A stretch of DNA of 64,000 bases. Source: Mixia osmundae IAM 14324. Its lineage: Eukaryota > Basidiomycota > Mixiomycetes > Mixiales > Mixiaceae. The notes beneath the pieces were generated by a model. It worked only from the letters and a program-made list of their open reading frames with translations. It did not search any database and was not told where the DNA came from. The position numbers were made by a program, and so were the translations under genes. Within the stretch, counting starts at the first letter, position 1; each line of letters begins with the position of its first letter. Positions 1 through 9,713 of the stretch are shown here, one piece after another. The DNA is taken from assembly GCF_000708205.1 (NCBI RefSeq), contig NW_014575561.1, positions 194,299 through 258,298 of the forward strand, in the 5' to 3' direction.

Positions 1-518
1 GGCCTGACGAATTTGCTCCATATCCTCCGAGATTTCGTTTGCTGTGAGGGTTGTTGGAGCGCGTCTGCGTTGGAGTCCCTGCGCTTGAGACGACGAGGGC
101 GATCGCTCGCGAAAGAGGTATCCTTGACGCTGTCGGGTAAGGTGACGCGAGAGGCAGAGGGATCATTTGGATCATGTTTGAGCCAATCCGATCGGCGTTT
201 GTCGAAGCCGGTCGTCGAGGCGAGCGTACAGTCATCTGGGCCGAAAGATCTCAGAGAGCCTTCTCTCATAGACTGACCCTCGTCGGCATGAGGATCTTGT
301 TCGGTCGAGGGCCAGGCCATCGAGAAACGTTCGGCAAACACGCTCTTGTGGGCTTGGGCCTGAGGGCTGACATCGGGCCTGACGTAACCATGCCTACTCT
401 GACGACGGTCTCCGTTCTCTTCGTCGTCATCGGTCGAGGCCAGATGCTCTCCGTCGTCGGACATTTGAGGCAATCGTTCAGCGGATCGCAGAGTATCCTG
501 ACGGCGGTGCGACGGCAT
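1..518 (-). CDS. 5' part of an unrecognised basic, disordered protein (cut by window edge)
   Basis: The minus strand is open from the ATG at 516-518 to the left edge of the window, about 172 codons without a stop. The translation begins MPSHRRQDTLRSAER and is rich in Ser, Asp, Arg and Gln with alternating acidic and basic clusters, typical of a disordered N-terminal region. No domain is visible in this part. The frame stays open a short way upstream of 518 without another in-frame ATG, so an upstream exon is possible. Codon composition (many GAC, CTC, TCG) resembles the confirmed genes nearby, which supports coding. It would be divergently transcribed from RAD6, whose start lies 278 bp away. 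I do not recognise the family. Confidence 0.6.
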   Translation of the reverse strand, partial: MPSHRRQDTLRSAERLPQMSDDGEHLASTDDDEENGDRRQSRHGYVRPDVSPQAQAHKSVFAERFSMAWPSTEQDPHADEGQSMREGSLRSFGPDDCTLASTTGFDKRRSDWLKHDPNDPSASRVTLPDSVKDTSFASDRPRRLKRRDSNADALQQPSQQTKSRRIWSKFVR

Positions 519-796
519 GCACACGCTTGCTTGTTTTTGGCGGGCTTTGCGCTCGGACGGTCTTGCTCGGGTGCCGCTCACGGGGTCAATGCTGGGTGAC
601 GAAGCATGCGAAAGATATCAGATGCGGTCGCGCGTGCGATGCAATGCCGCTGTCGGCAGTCTCAGGGGTAGGGCGGGGGTCTGGGGCAGGTTGCAGCTGT
701 TTGCAGCGACACGTCGTCGTCGTCGTGACGCGCCGCGTTGCTCCTCAAGACGATTCAGTTGACGGCCTGACGACCCGTTGATCCGACTGGTTTTAG

Positions 797-1469
797 ATGA
801 GGTGGGTTGCAATGCAATGACAGCAGAGTGTCTTGCTGATCTATGACTCGGCCGAGACAGTACCGCAGCGCGGCGACGGCTCGTGCGAGACTTCAAGAAG
901 TTACAGAATGATCCACCGGGTGGCATCAGTGGCGCACCGTAAGCAGCCATTGAGCACCTATCAGCGTCAGGGGCACGTGCTCATACAAACAAGCTACTTC
1001 AGATGTCAAGACAACATCCTCCTCTGGAATGCCGTCATCTTTGGTCCGAGTAAGCGAATCTCGCTGCATCCGATCAATGACAAGCGCTCATCCGGTCGAG
1101 CGATGACCAGCGGAGACACCTTTCGAAGATGGTACGTTCAGACTCGTCCTGACCTTTGACGAGTCCTACCCGAACAAGGCGCCCACGGTCCGGTTCCTGA
1201 CAAAGATGTTCCATCCCAATGTATACGCCAACGGCGAACTCTGCCTCGACATCCTCCAGAACCGCTGGAGTCCGACCTACGACGTTGCCGCCATCCTGAC
1301 ATCCGTTCAGAGTCTCCTGCACGATCCCAATCCGAACTCGCCAGCCAACGCAGAGGCGGCTCAGCTGTATCGCGACAACTACAAGAGCTACTGCAAGCGA
1401 GTCCGTGAGACTGTCGAGGCGAGCTGGATGGACGACTCTGATCCCAATGGGGACAACACGCCGAGCTAG
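797..1469 (+). CDS. RAD6: Ubiquitin-conjugating enzyme E2 Rad6/Ubc2
   Basis: Exons 797-801, 861-938, 1003-1049 and 1111-1469 join to 162 aa. The product begins [17 protein letters not shown] and continues with [14 protein letters not shown] and [16 protein letters not shown], the near-invariant start of Rad6. The catalytic cysteine lies in the sequence [17 protein letters not shown], and the C-terminus is the acidic tail [12 protein letters not shown]. In the family, Rad6 works with Bre1 to monoubiquitinate histone H2B and with Rad18 to ubiquitinate PCNA in post-replication repair; it also acts in N-end rule degradation. The first exon is only five coding nucleotides (ATGAG), which restores Ser-2. 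An apparent 10-nt GT-AG stretch at about 1131-1140 is coding (DGTFRL), not an intron. Identification is very secure. Confidence 0.96.
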
Positions 1470-1544
1470 TGCTCTGATGCCCATCTAGCGAGCTCACCAA
1501 GGCGACATGACGGTCCAGGGCGTGACTGACGCGACATATACTAC

Positions 1545-1931
1545 ACCGCTCTAGGAGCGAAGAGACCGACGAACAAGGTGCAAGAGTGAATGATGTTGTG
1601 AACTTAGCTACTGTTCTGCATAGGCCGAGCCCGGTTGATCCGAATGAAACGGTGTCAAGTGTCGATGACGTCGTCGATGCGCGCGTGTCCGTCCAAGCTC
1701 GCGATCGGCCAATCGTTGACATTCAGCTCTTCGCCAATCGGTAAGACCCGTCATGCCCGAGCTAGAATCAGCAGCCAAACCAGCAGAGGGCAGCGTCAAG
1801 GCCAAGATGGGTCGTGAGCCCAAGCAGGTCAGGCTATCGCAGATCACCGCGTGGCTCATCGGAGCTGATTGGCCAAAGTAGGATGTCAACAAGGACAAGC
1901 CTTCGGTCGAGGAGGAAGAAGCCAAGAAGGA
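1545..1931 (+). other. Unresolved possible small gene between RAD6 and the aminotransferase
   Basis: Two plus-strand pieces look protein-like but I could not join them. One, about 1590-1744, reads VDPNETVSSVDDVV and ends at a TAA at 1742-1744. The other starts at an ATG at 1753 and encodes MPELESAAKPAEGS; after a possible intron ending at about 1879 it finishes with the acid/Lys-rich end SVEEEEAKKESK and a stop at about 1940. No splice combination I tried gave one clean frame. It could be a small highly charged protein, the UTR of a neighbour, or chance. No family is recognised. Confidence 0.2.
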
Positions 1932-2213
1932 GTCCAAGTAGGGGCTCAGTGACACTTGCCGTGCCGAGTATGATGGCCGCATAGAGCAAAAAGGCCTAGC
2001 AAATCCTGAAACTATAGAGGCACATAGCACCTTTCCATTGTCGCCAGCATGTCTCATTGACACATACCACTGCATCCTGAACTCGCACGCTGCTCATCGA
2101 GCTATGCCCTGAGCCTCATGTGTGCGGATTGGCGTCATCGCTAGCATCGCTGTCACGGTCCCGGCAAGCAAAGCGTCGCGCCTTCTTCCCACGGCGTGAC
2201 CACCCCTGACAGG

Positions 2214-3730
2214 ATGGGCAGCATCAACGGGCACGCTGCGCATGGCAAGGCAGTCCAGCCCAAAGATCTAGACTGGCCCAAGCTCAAGTTCGGCCTCACG
2301 CCAACGAACGGCCACGTCAGATAGTACGACTAGCCTCTTTCTTCCCCGACAGCGCCAGGCTCACCCGAAGATGGGACAGTACCTACTCGCAAGGTCGATG
2401 GAGCAAAGGCGTCTGGGTCGAGGAGCCTTTCATCAACTTACACGTCGGCAGTGCTGCCCTCAAGTGAGCTACAACTTTGTTCATTCGTGTCCCCAAAGCC
2501 TGATCGAGTCATCATGACGTAAAGCTACGGTCAGTCGGCATTCGAAGGTCTCAAGGGTGTGTCGCATCCTCAGCAGACACACGACTGGCTGACCAAGATG
2601 ACGAGACAGCCTTCAGGGCACCAGATGGCAGCGTGCGCGTCTTCAGACCCCAAGAGAACTCGGCGCGCCTCAACCACTCTGCGGAATTCCTGGACGTGTC
2701 GCATGTGCCTGAGGATCTGTCAGCTAGATTCTCGACTTGTCTTGCACGTACTCACGAGGACGACAGATTCTTAGAGGCTGTAGAGCGATGCGTGGCCGGC
2801 AATCTCGAATTTGTGCCAGTATATCTGACCTCCTCGGTCATGCAACCTCAGCTAATCTCAAGTACAGCCACACGCTCCGAGCGCGGGAATGGGCGCACTG
2901 TATCTGAGACCGATTCTAGTGCGCAACACCTCTGTACTGTCGCATACACTGGCTGAATGCGAGTGGACAGTTTGCGAGTGGGGAAGAACTCATGCTCAGC
3001 ACGCCCGACGAGCTCACTTTCCTCGTCTTTGCAACGCCCGTGGGGAGCTACTACGGACCGAGTGCGGAAGTGCCTGCTGTTGATGCTCTCGTGCTCGACA
3101 ACTTTGACCGGACTGCCCCTCGAGGTACAGGCTCAGCTAAGCTCGCGGGCAACTATGTGAGCGCCCAGAGCAAAGCTCGCTCCGTCGTCATCCTGATGGG
3201 CGCATCAGGCTCCCGTGTACAGGCATATGCGAGAAGCTAGGCTCGCTGGCTACCCTATCACACTCCACCTTGACTCTGCGACCCGCACACTCGTAGACGA
3301 ATTCAGCACGTCAAACGCGCTCTTCATATCTTACCCGCCCATCTCATCGCCCGACACAGCACCGACGGACGTGACGCTACATGTACCGCAATCAAGCTCG
3401 ATCCTCAGGTCAGTGACGACAAAGTCGATCGTTCAGCTAGCGCAGTCATTCGGCTGGACTGTCGATGCTAGGCCTATTGCGTTCCAAGAAGTCATCGATG
3501 GCGCCTTCACAGAATGCGCAGCAGCAGGCACAGCTGCCGTCGTCACAATCGTGCGCAGCATCTCCTATAAAGCCGGTGATGCTACAATGAAGGTCACCAT
3601 TGGCGCTGGCAAAGCAGGTCCATGTTGGCTTCGCGTGCTCGCCGAACTCACAGCCCTGCAATGCCAGACGAGCCCAGACCCGTATTCATGGCTCTGGCCC
3701 TCACAAGGCATCCAGCCAAGTAGCCCTTGA
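2214..3730 (+). CDS. Branched-chain amino acid aminotransferase-like PLP enzyme (fold type IV)
   Basis: Eight exons (2214-2323, 2380-2463, 2525-2556, 2610-2718, 2767-2818, 2868-2933, 2971-3156, 3209-3730) give 386 aa. Family landmarks appear in order: INLHVGSAALNYGQSAFEGL, DGSVRVFRPQENSARL, GALYLRPILV, TFLVFATPVGSYY, RGTGSAKLAGNYAPVYRHM and GWTVDARPI. The Lys in SAKLAGNYA (about residue 208) is the expected Schiff-base lysine for pyridoxal phosphate. Such enzymes interconvert Leu/Ile/Val with their 2-oxo acids; some fungal relatives of this fold act in secondary metabolism, so the substrate is inferred. No clear mitochondrial presequence is seen, so a cytosolic form is more likely. The C-terminus (DPYSWLW) matches the family's terminal region. 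The stop lies 130 bp from that of the convergent PX protein. Confidence 0.88.
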
Positions 3731-3860
3731 TCGTAATGCATTTTTTTCTGAAGAGTTTCGTGAAAGTGGATAAACTACACAGGCCTCAATAAAGATACCG
3801 TTCAAGAGCATGTACTGATCGCCCCTTGCACCCTTCGTGCTGGCCCTTGCGTGCGATTTC

Positions 3861-6800
3861 TCATACTGAGAAGATGTGGCTGACTGCCTGTCTGAATGCG
3901 TCGATGCACCTTGGAATCTCGACCAATCGCGGTGACTTGATCTCCGGCTCGACGAGCGGCGTCAGTCGGGATTTGCCCGAGCCATCACCCTCGACACTGT
4001 AGGACGTGCATCAGCGCGCACATGGATCAAGAGAAGCAGGAGACGCACATGACAGGGTCATCGCCGTCAATTTCACCAGCGTAGCGCCGGCACATGACTT
4101 CATACTGCTTCGTGCGCTTCTTGCGCTGGTATTCGACGACGTCGTCAATTTCGTCAAGCAGGTAATTGCGGTCATTCGTCTCTGTCGGTAGGAGCGCGTC
4201 GAGATCGATTGTCTCTGCCAAACCTCGCCGGAGGAACACTGTGATGGTCCAAAACCATTGGAAGAACTCCTCAATGACCGTATCATCCCGATGGATGAAG
4301 TGCAAGAACGTGTAGAGCGCTTGCTGGTGGCGCGAGAGCAGCCTTGCCAAGATACGGACTGCTTTCTGTGGATCTTGGATCCGTGATCGAAGTGCATCGA
4401 CGATGATGATGAGCTGATCCAGGAAGCGTTGTAGATCGCCAAGAGCATTTGACATGTTGCCCGTCTTGTACGTACGCTTGATGAGCTCGAAGATGGGCTG
4501 AATGATGACTTCGAGTGCCTCGGCAGTGCTGTCCTCTGTCATCAGGCCTCGGATCTGCTGTGCGTCTCTTTCGCGCGAGATCAGACGGAGGAAGATTTGC
4601 AGATCAAAGATGAGCCGGATGCTAGGGTTGTCCTGAGTAGCTTTCGCGACGGGTGTTGGACTCTTTTTCATGAAAGCCCGGTACTGCTTGCCGGCCTTCA
4701 AGATGCGCTCGAGATCGAATTTGTCAAGACGTGGCATGTCGGCGCCGCGTACGATGGCTACGACGAGCTCAAGATTATTATCCTCAGCGTGATGACGGAC
4801 CATCTCCTTGTTGTCCCGAGACGAATAGACAAACGCCGTCAGCTTATCGCACATAACCGAGCTTGAGATGCGGGCACGGCAGGCTTCGATTTGTTGATGC
4901 AGCTGTGTCGGATCATCTTCGAGCACAGTGGCAAGCGTTCGCTGCAAGAGACTCTTGTTACCAAAGGGCTTGGCCAACAGGATATCTTGCAGCGCCTTCG
5001 CCATAAGATTCGTGCTCGGGATCTTGAATGCTTGCCTGACCAAGAACCATGGAAAGGCAGCATGCAGACCCTTTACCTTGGTAAAGAGCGCGGCTGAATG
5101 CTCGCCACAGCATAGCAGGTCGTACAGGCCTTGTGCGAGACTGCGCGTACTTGTCAGCATGTGATTGAAAGGCAGGCAAAAGCACATACCCCATTCGCAT
5201 CCACTCGATACTCTTCTGATATTTCGTGGGTAATCCCTCAATGGTCGGACTTTGTCTGAGGGCCTCCGAGATCGCGAGCAGGCCGTCTGCAAGCAAAAGC
5301 ACGTCAGCCACAGACTGCATCCAAGTTGCGTAGACTGACCGCCATTGATGACCTCGTCAGATGCTTCATGCCAGAAAGTCTGCATGGCGCGGGTGCGTTC
5401 GGCCGCGCCTTGAGCGACTTGTACGCGGCCAGCCTTGCGAGCTTCATCAATGACTTCTCGTCTGCGGATGTCCTTGACGTCTGCTTCTTTCGGTGAGATG
5501 GGGCCGAGCAAAAGGAATTGCGCAGTCTCCTTGCTGTGGCCGACGGTGCGTACAGAGAGCGTATCTCGAAGCCAGGCTCGCAGAGCGCGACGGAGGGCGT
5601 CATGGGCGGGCATCGCCTTCTGATCCATGGCGCTACCAACGCCGGTTACCGATGGCGAAGCTGCACTGCCGGCACGCAGAGTGTTGAGTCCGGTTGCGCG
5701 AGAGACTTCGGTAGCGGGAGCTCGTGCGGACGCTTCTGTGCGCGCATCTGGGGCAACGCTAGCCGCGGGTGCTTTGACGCCATCACGAGCGGCCTCTTTG
5801 AGACGAAGCGAAAGCCGAGAGCCGCCGTAAGACTGCTTCTTAGGCATCGTACGTGCAGGCGTAGGCTCTGCAGGCTGCTGCGCCGGTGCGGACGATGTCG
5901 CTGCTGCTGCCTTAGGCTTCTTCTCCTTTGCTGCGAGGGTGGCAGCGAGCGCTTGACCGTCTACGACGTCGTCCTCTGGACGAATCTTACCAGATGGAAT
6001 CCGACGTACGTGAGCGACCGGAAACTCCTTGTCAAGTGCGGCAAGATATTTGCGGAACTGTGCCTCGTCGCGGAGGACATATTCGTCAAGACGGCCAGGT
6101 CGGCGAACGCGAATGATGAAGCTGTGACCGAACGCAGACTTGCGTACACCGATCACATCGGCTTCGAAACCACCCCATTCAACTCGATGAACGGGTGTGC
6201 CCTTCCAAAATGGGACGGGCGCCCCCCAGGGCCAAGGGTGTCCGCTCTTGGGCACCAGTGGCACAGATATTGGCAAACGAGCGAGCTCCTCGGGATCGAT
6301 GTTCGTGGCACCAATGTTCTCAACCGAATGCAGGTTGTCCGGTAGAACCATGGGTGCGCTCCATTCGGAGCCAGCAGGGAGACGTCCAGACTTGGTCATC
6401 GACGAGCCACGTTCCGGCAGGTATTCTGTCTTTCCGGGAACAGGCACGATTTCCTTTTGTCCATGCTTGGTACCCTCTGTCCAGACGAGCGTGGGAGAAG
6501 TGTCGTCGGCAGAGCCATAGCCATTCGAATGAGTCTGAAGATTGGTGACGTCGGTCAGGCCTCTGATGGGAGGTGCAGCAGGCGCCGAAACGTGGTCATC
6601 GCCTGCATCTGATGAGGCGTTGATGATCGATTCGTAGTCTGTATCGCCTTCGGTGTCCGTGCCATCGACCGATGACGCCATTTTTGGCGACTTCGTGTCC
6701 TCTTCTTGGATGGGCGCAGTGTTAGCACTAGCTGCGCTGAAGAGGCCGCCAACCCAGGCAGAGATACCACCAGTAGTGGATGAGCTATCTCTTACGTTGC

Positions 6801-8586
6801 TCTCACGGGCAAGAGCAGGGTCGCGCATCGACGATGTTCGCTCTGGCAGGTATGTGACATCTGCCTCTTCGCCCTCGCTCTCTGCTTCAGCGGCTGGCTC
6901 GCTCGCGATCGTAGCATGATGCTCTTGCGCGTTGCTGCTAGCAAGCTGCTCGCTCTTGTGCGGCTCTTCGGGACCGCCAATAACGTCGGATGACGCGGAC
7001 CCAGCAAGCTTGACCTCTGGTCCAGGCGAAGCCCGTGGAGTGACCGCACCATCGGTAGCGTCATCAGTGACCACGAGACCAGAAGGAGCCTGCTGAGGTG
7101 CGGGCTCAGTAATGTCAGAATGAGCGATAGATGAGCGTTCGTCGTCGTCGTCCGCAATGGCAGGCAAGACGGCTGCAGTCATGGGAGCAGCGAGGACACT
7201 CTGGCGAGGTGCCGAGCTGACCATACTCTGAGGCGTTTCGGGCCTGCTAGATCTGCTGCCTGAGCGATTGAAGAACATTGACAGGCCGCGAGAGGTGCGC
7301 TTCTTGCCGTCCTGGTTCGGCGAGCCTGGGCTAGCGAGAACATGACCAGGTCCGAATGAGCGTGGACGAACAGTGGCACCTGCGCCAGGCTGACGAGGGA
7401 TTTGCAGGTTGATAAGTGGGTTGAGCATAGAGTGACGGTGGCCTTTTGCGCCAACTTCGCCAATCGTCTCACCGCTCGAGAGCTTGAGACCTGTGCCGAT
7501 GAAGCGCTCGATCATGTGCTTACCATAGTAGCCTATGAGGATCGACGAGAGCGAGCGACGGCCCTGATCGACAGGCTCTGACAAGTCAAGGTTATGGACG
7601 GCTCGCATGAGCGGCTGAAGTCCCTCTACCCAGAAGACGGGACCTGTGAGCTTGTCGCCTGTGTATGTGGCATTGTCATCAAGGTAGGACTCTGGTCTTC
7701 CGCTCAGAGGATTGCTCTGATCATGCAAGCTCGTCGTGTCCCGGACGAAAGGCAGGGTGAGCAGAAAGTTTTTGATCAAGTATCGCAAGATGGGTGCCTG
7801 GAGTGCAACTGGCTTGCCATCACGGAGAGTTTCTTCCTCAATATCGTAAGGTGACATTGGCGACAGATCATCGAGCTTCCATAGATACCTTGCTTCGTGT
7901 GCGATTTCGAGGCCAATGAGCGAGCGGAGGAAGTACCAAGCCTGCTCGGGACCAAAGTTGTCACTTTGGGCAATGTAGTCAATGGGCGGTCCAGCTGCTG
8001 GACCGGTGAATGTATAATTTGTGAAGATGGTGTCCTTGCCGCCGGAGACGTAGCTTCCGTGAACGCTCGGCGCGGCCAAGCCGTCTTTGAGATCCGGCTT
8101 CTTGCCGTCTGCTTCGATAAAGCTGGGCTTGAGAGCGGGATCCACCGAATCGTGCAAGAAAAGGTAGCCCTCTGATCTGTCGTCGGCGTTGAGGGAAGTG
8201 GCCGTCGACTGGCCGCTCATACTTCGTTCGTGTCGACCACTTCGCGAGGGAGGCCGCGAGCCTGCCATCTTGAGCGACTTGATCGAGCGCGCATCGTCTC
8301 CGTAGATCTGACTGGCATCTGCTTCCGAGTCGGCGGTACGGGTACGGGAGCGTCTACCGGATCGTGCTGATCGTCCAGAATGAGCTGAGCCGACAGACGT
8401 GGCGCGCGAACGACGACCGCTGGGAAGCTCGCTTGTCGGCCTGTTGGTCTCCTCATCTGACTCGTAGGCCGCCAGATCATCGACGGCTGCACGAGCCTTG
8501 GCGTCGCGGTCCATCTCGTCTTCTATATCGTGAGACATGCTGATCGCCTCGTCTTCGTTGTACTTCGTCTCGTTGAAGTCTGCCAT
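3861..8586 (-). CDS. PX / PX-associated (PXB) domain protein, YPR097W-like
   Basis: Exons on the minus strand (8586-5340, 5286-5190, 5140-4049, 3996-3861) give 1523 aa. After about 125 disordered Ser/Arg/acidic residues comes a conserved helical block (PEQAWYFLRSLIGLEIAHE), typical of the fungal PX-associated domain. Long low-complexity linkers follow. At about residues 790-900 there is a PX-like core (HRVEWGGFEADVIG, FIIRVRRPGRLDEYVLRD) expected to bind phosphoinositides. The C-terminal 400 residues are an all-helical region that includes FFQWFWTITVFLRRG. Most of the gene reads as one open frame because two introns lack stops or nearly so, but splicing is needed to restore EVINGDGLLAISEAL and WMRMGLAQGLYDLL. 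Relatives are proposed to act in membrane traffic; the exact role is unknown. Identification rests on the domain pattern. Confidence 0.85.
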
Positions 8587-9713
8587 CTCGACTGCTGAGA
8601 CGTATCACGCTCAGACACTCTAGGGGCTATCTGTCGCGGCGCCGAGCAGTATCAGCAGACGTTCCCTTGAAGCCTGCTGGCGCGCCAAGTCGAACGTCGA
8701 CTCTTGCGATGCAGTTTCAGGCACGAAGCGGTGCGCTCACCTCGATGACTTCTGGCAAGGCGTCCGACACACTGTCCTCGCGTGTCACGTCGTGCTTGTC
8801 GACGACGGCTCTGCCAGCAGCGCACACTGGCTCAGCGAAGCTTCGCGCCGCAAGTCTGGGGGTTCTTGTTGTTTGAGTTCGGCGCGTCGGGCAGGACGAC
8901 CGGTCGAATAGACTTTCTCTCACGGTTTGTGCTCCTCGAAGACTGTTGCGTGCTAGAGGTGTGAAATGCACTGCTTTTACAACGGGATGTGACCATCACT
9001 AGTGACCTCGACTCGGCACAGGAGAGCACAGGTCAAGGTGTCTGTTAGGCTTTTGTTCTTGGATGCTTCTCTATGCCCATGAATGCACGGTCAGGCATGT
9101 CTGAGCTGTCAACAGAATGCACGAGGCAAATGAGACGTATTGGAGAGCATCCAACACATGTCATGTATCTATTGTCGCTGCATGCAGATGCTAGCTAGGA
9201 CGCTCAAGGAGCGTTATGAGACGGTGCCCTGCTGGCGATAACTTCGAGGAGGGAGTAGGATGCAGTAGGTACAGCACGGCAGTCGGACAGCTGCGATTCC
9301 CTGGAACCCTCAATGAAGGTGCTGCCGAATGCTAGGACAATTCTAGCTGAGGTTGCATATCGTCGACTCGTCGAAATGCCAGTGTCGCTGGATGATCGTG
9401 GCTGCCACGTCGTGCGCATAGGGTGCGAACACGTCAGCAGTGCCCCGTCCGACTCAACGCGAACGAAAACCAACCCCAAGGCGAGTGGTGTGCCCCAAAC
9501 GAACTTTGTGGAGGCGAACCTCGACAGCTGCGGCTTGCTTTCCTTCGCTGTGCGTCTAGCTTCAGCGAGCAAGGAAGCGCGAAGGAGGCCGTGCTCGGGA
9601 CAGGTAAGCTCACTTGAGGAGCTGATGCGTCGCAGCGGACTGACGTGCTTCGACGCAGATTGTCGAGCAGTGCCGACCCTTATTCGCATAGCTCAAGCGT
9701 GCTCGAGCCTACG
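8587..9713 (+). promoter_or_regulatory. 1.1 kb divergent intergenic region between the PX protein and ACC1
   Basis: No open frame here has convincing protein character; those present are Arg/Ser-rich and lack family motifs. The region should hold both promoters, and it is several times longer than the other head-to-head gaps in the window. The only feature I can support is a likely 5'UTR intron just upstream of ACC1. I did not find a clear TATA box or a repeated operator-like motif. Confidence 0.6.
9604..9658 (+). other. Probable 5'UTR intron of ACC1
   Basis: A good donor (CAG then GTAAGC) at 9604 and an acceptor (GACGCAG) ending at 9658 bracket 55 nt, the typical intron length here. It ends 55 nt before the ACC1 start codon. 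The flanking sequence has no in-frame coding continuation into ACC1, so the intron would lie in the leader. Confidence 0.5.

Noticed and set aside
1130-1141. Apparent 10-nt GT...AG intron in RAD6
   Set aside because: Too short, and reading through gives the invariant [10 protein letters not shown].
1138-1722. 194-codon open frame on the minus strand over RAD6
   Set aside because: It is antisense to a secure gene and its Ser/Arg/Cys-rich translation has no domain; it is a shadow of RAD6 codon use.
5141-5339. Reading the PX gene as one uninterrupted 1519-codon frame
   Set aside because: The in-frame stretches here are unrelated Cys/Ser-rich sequence; splicing two introns restores continuous conserved helices.
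5518-6345. 275-codon plus-strand open frame inside the PX-protein gene
   Set aside because: Antisense to a conserved coding exon and rich in Arg, Cys and Leu repeats typical of shadows.
8587-9713. Separate small genes upstream of ACC1 (frames at 9204-9689 minus and 9313-9717 plus)
   Set aside because: Both overlap one another, lack motifs, and fit a long promoter and leader better.
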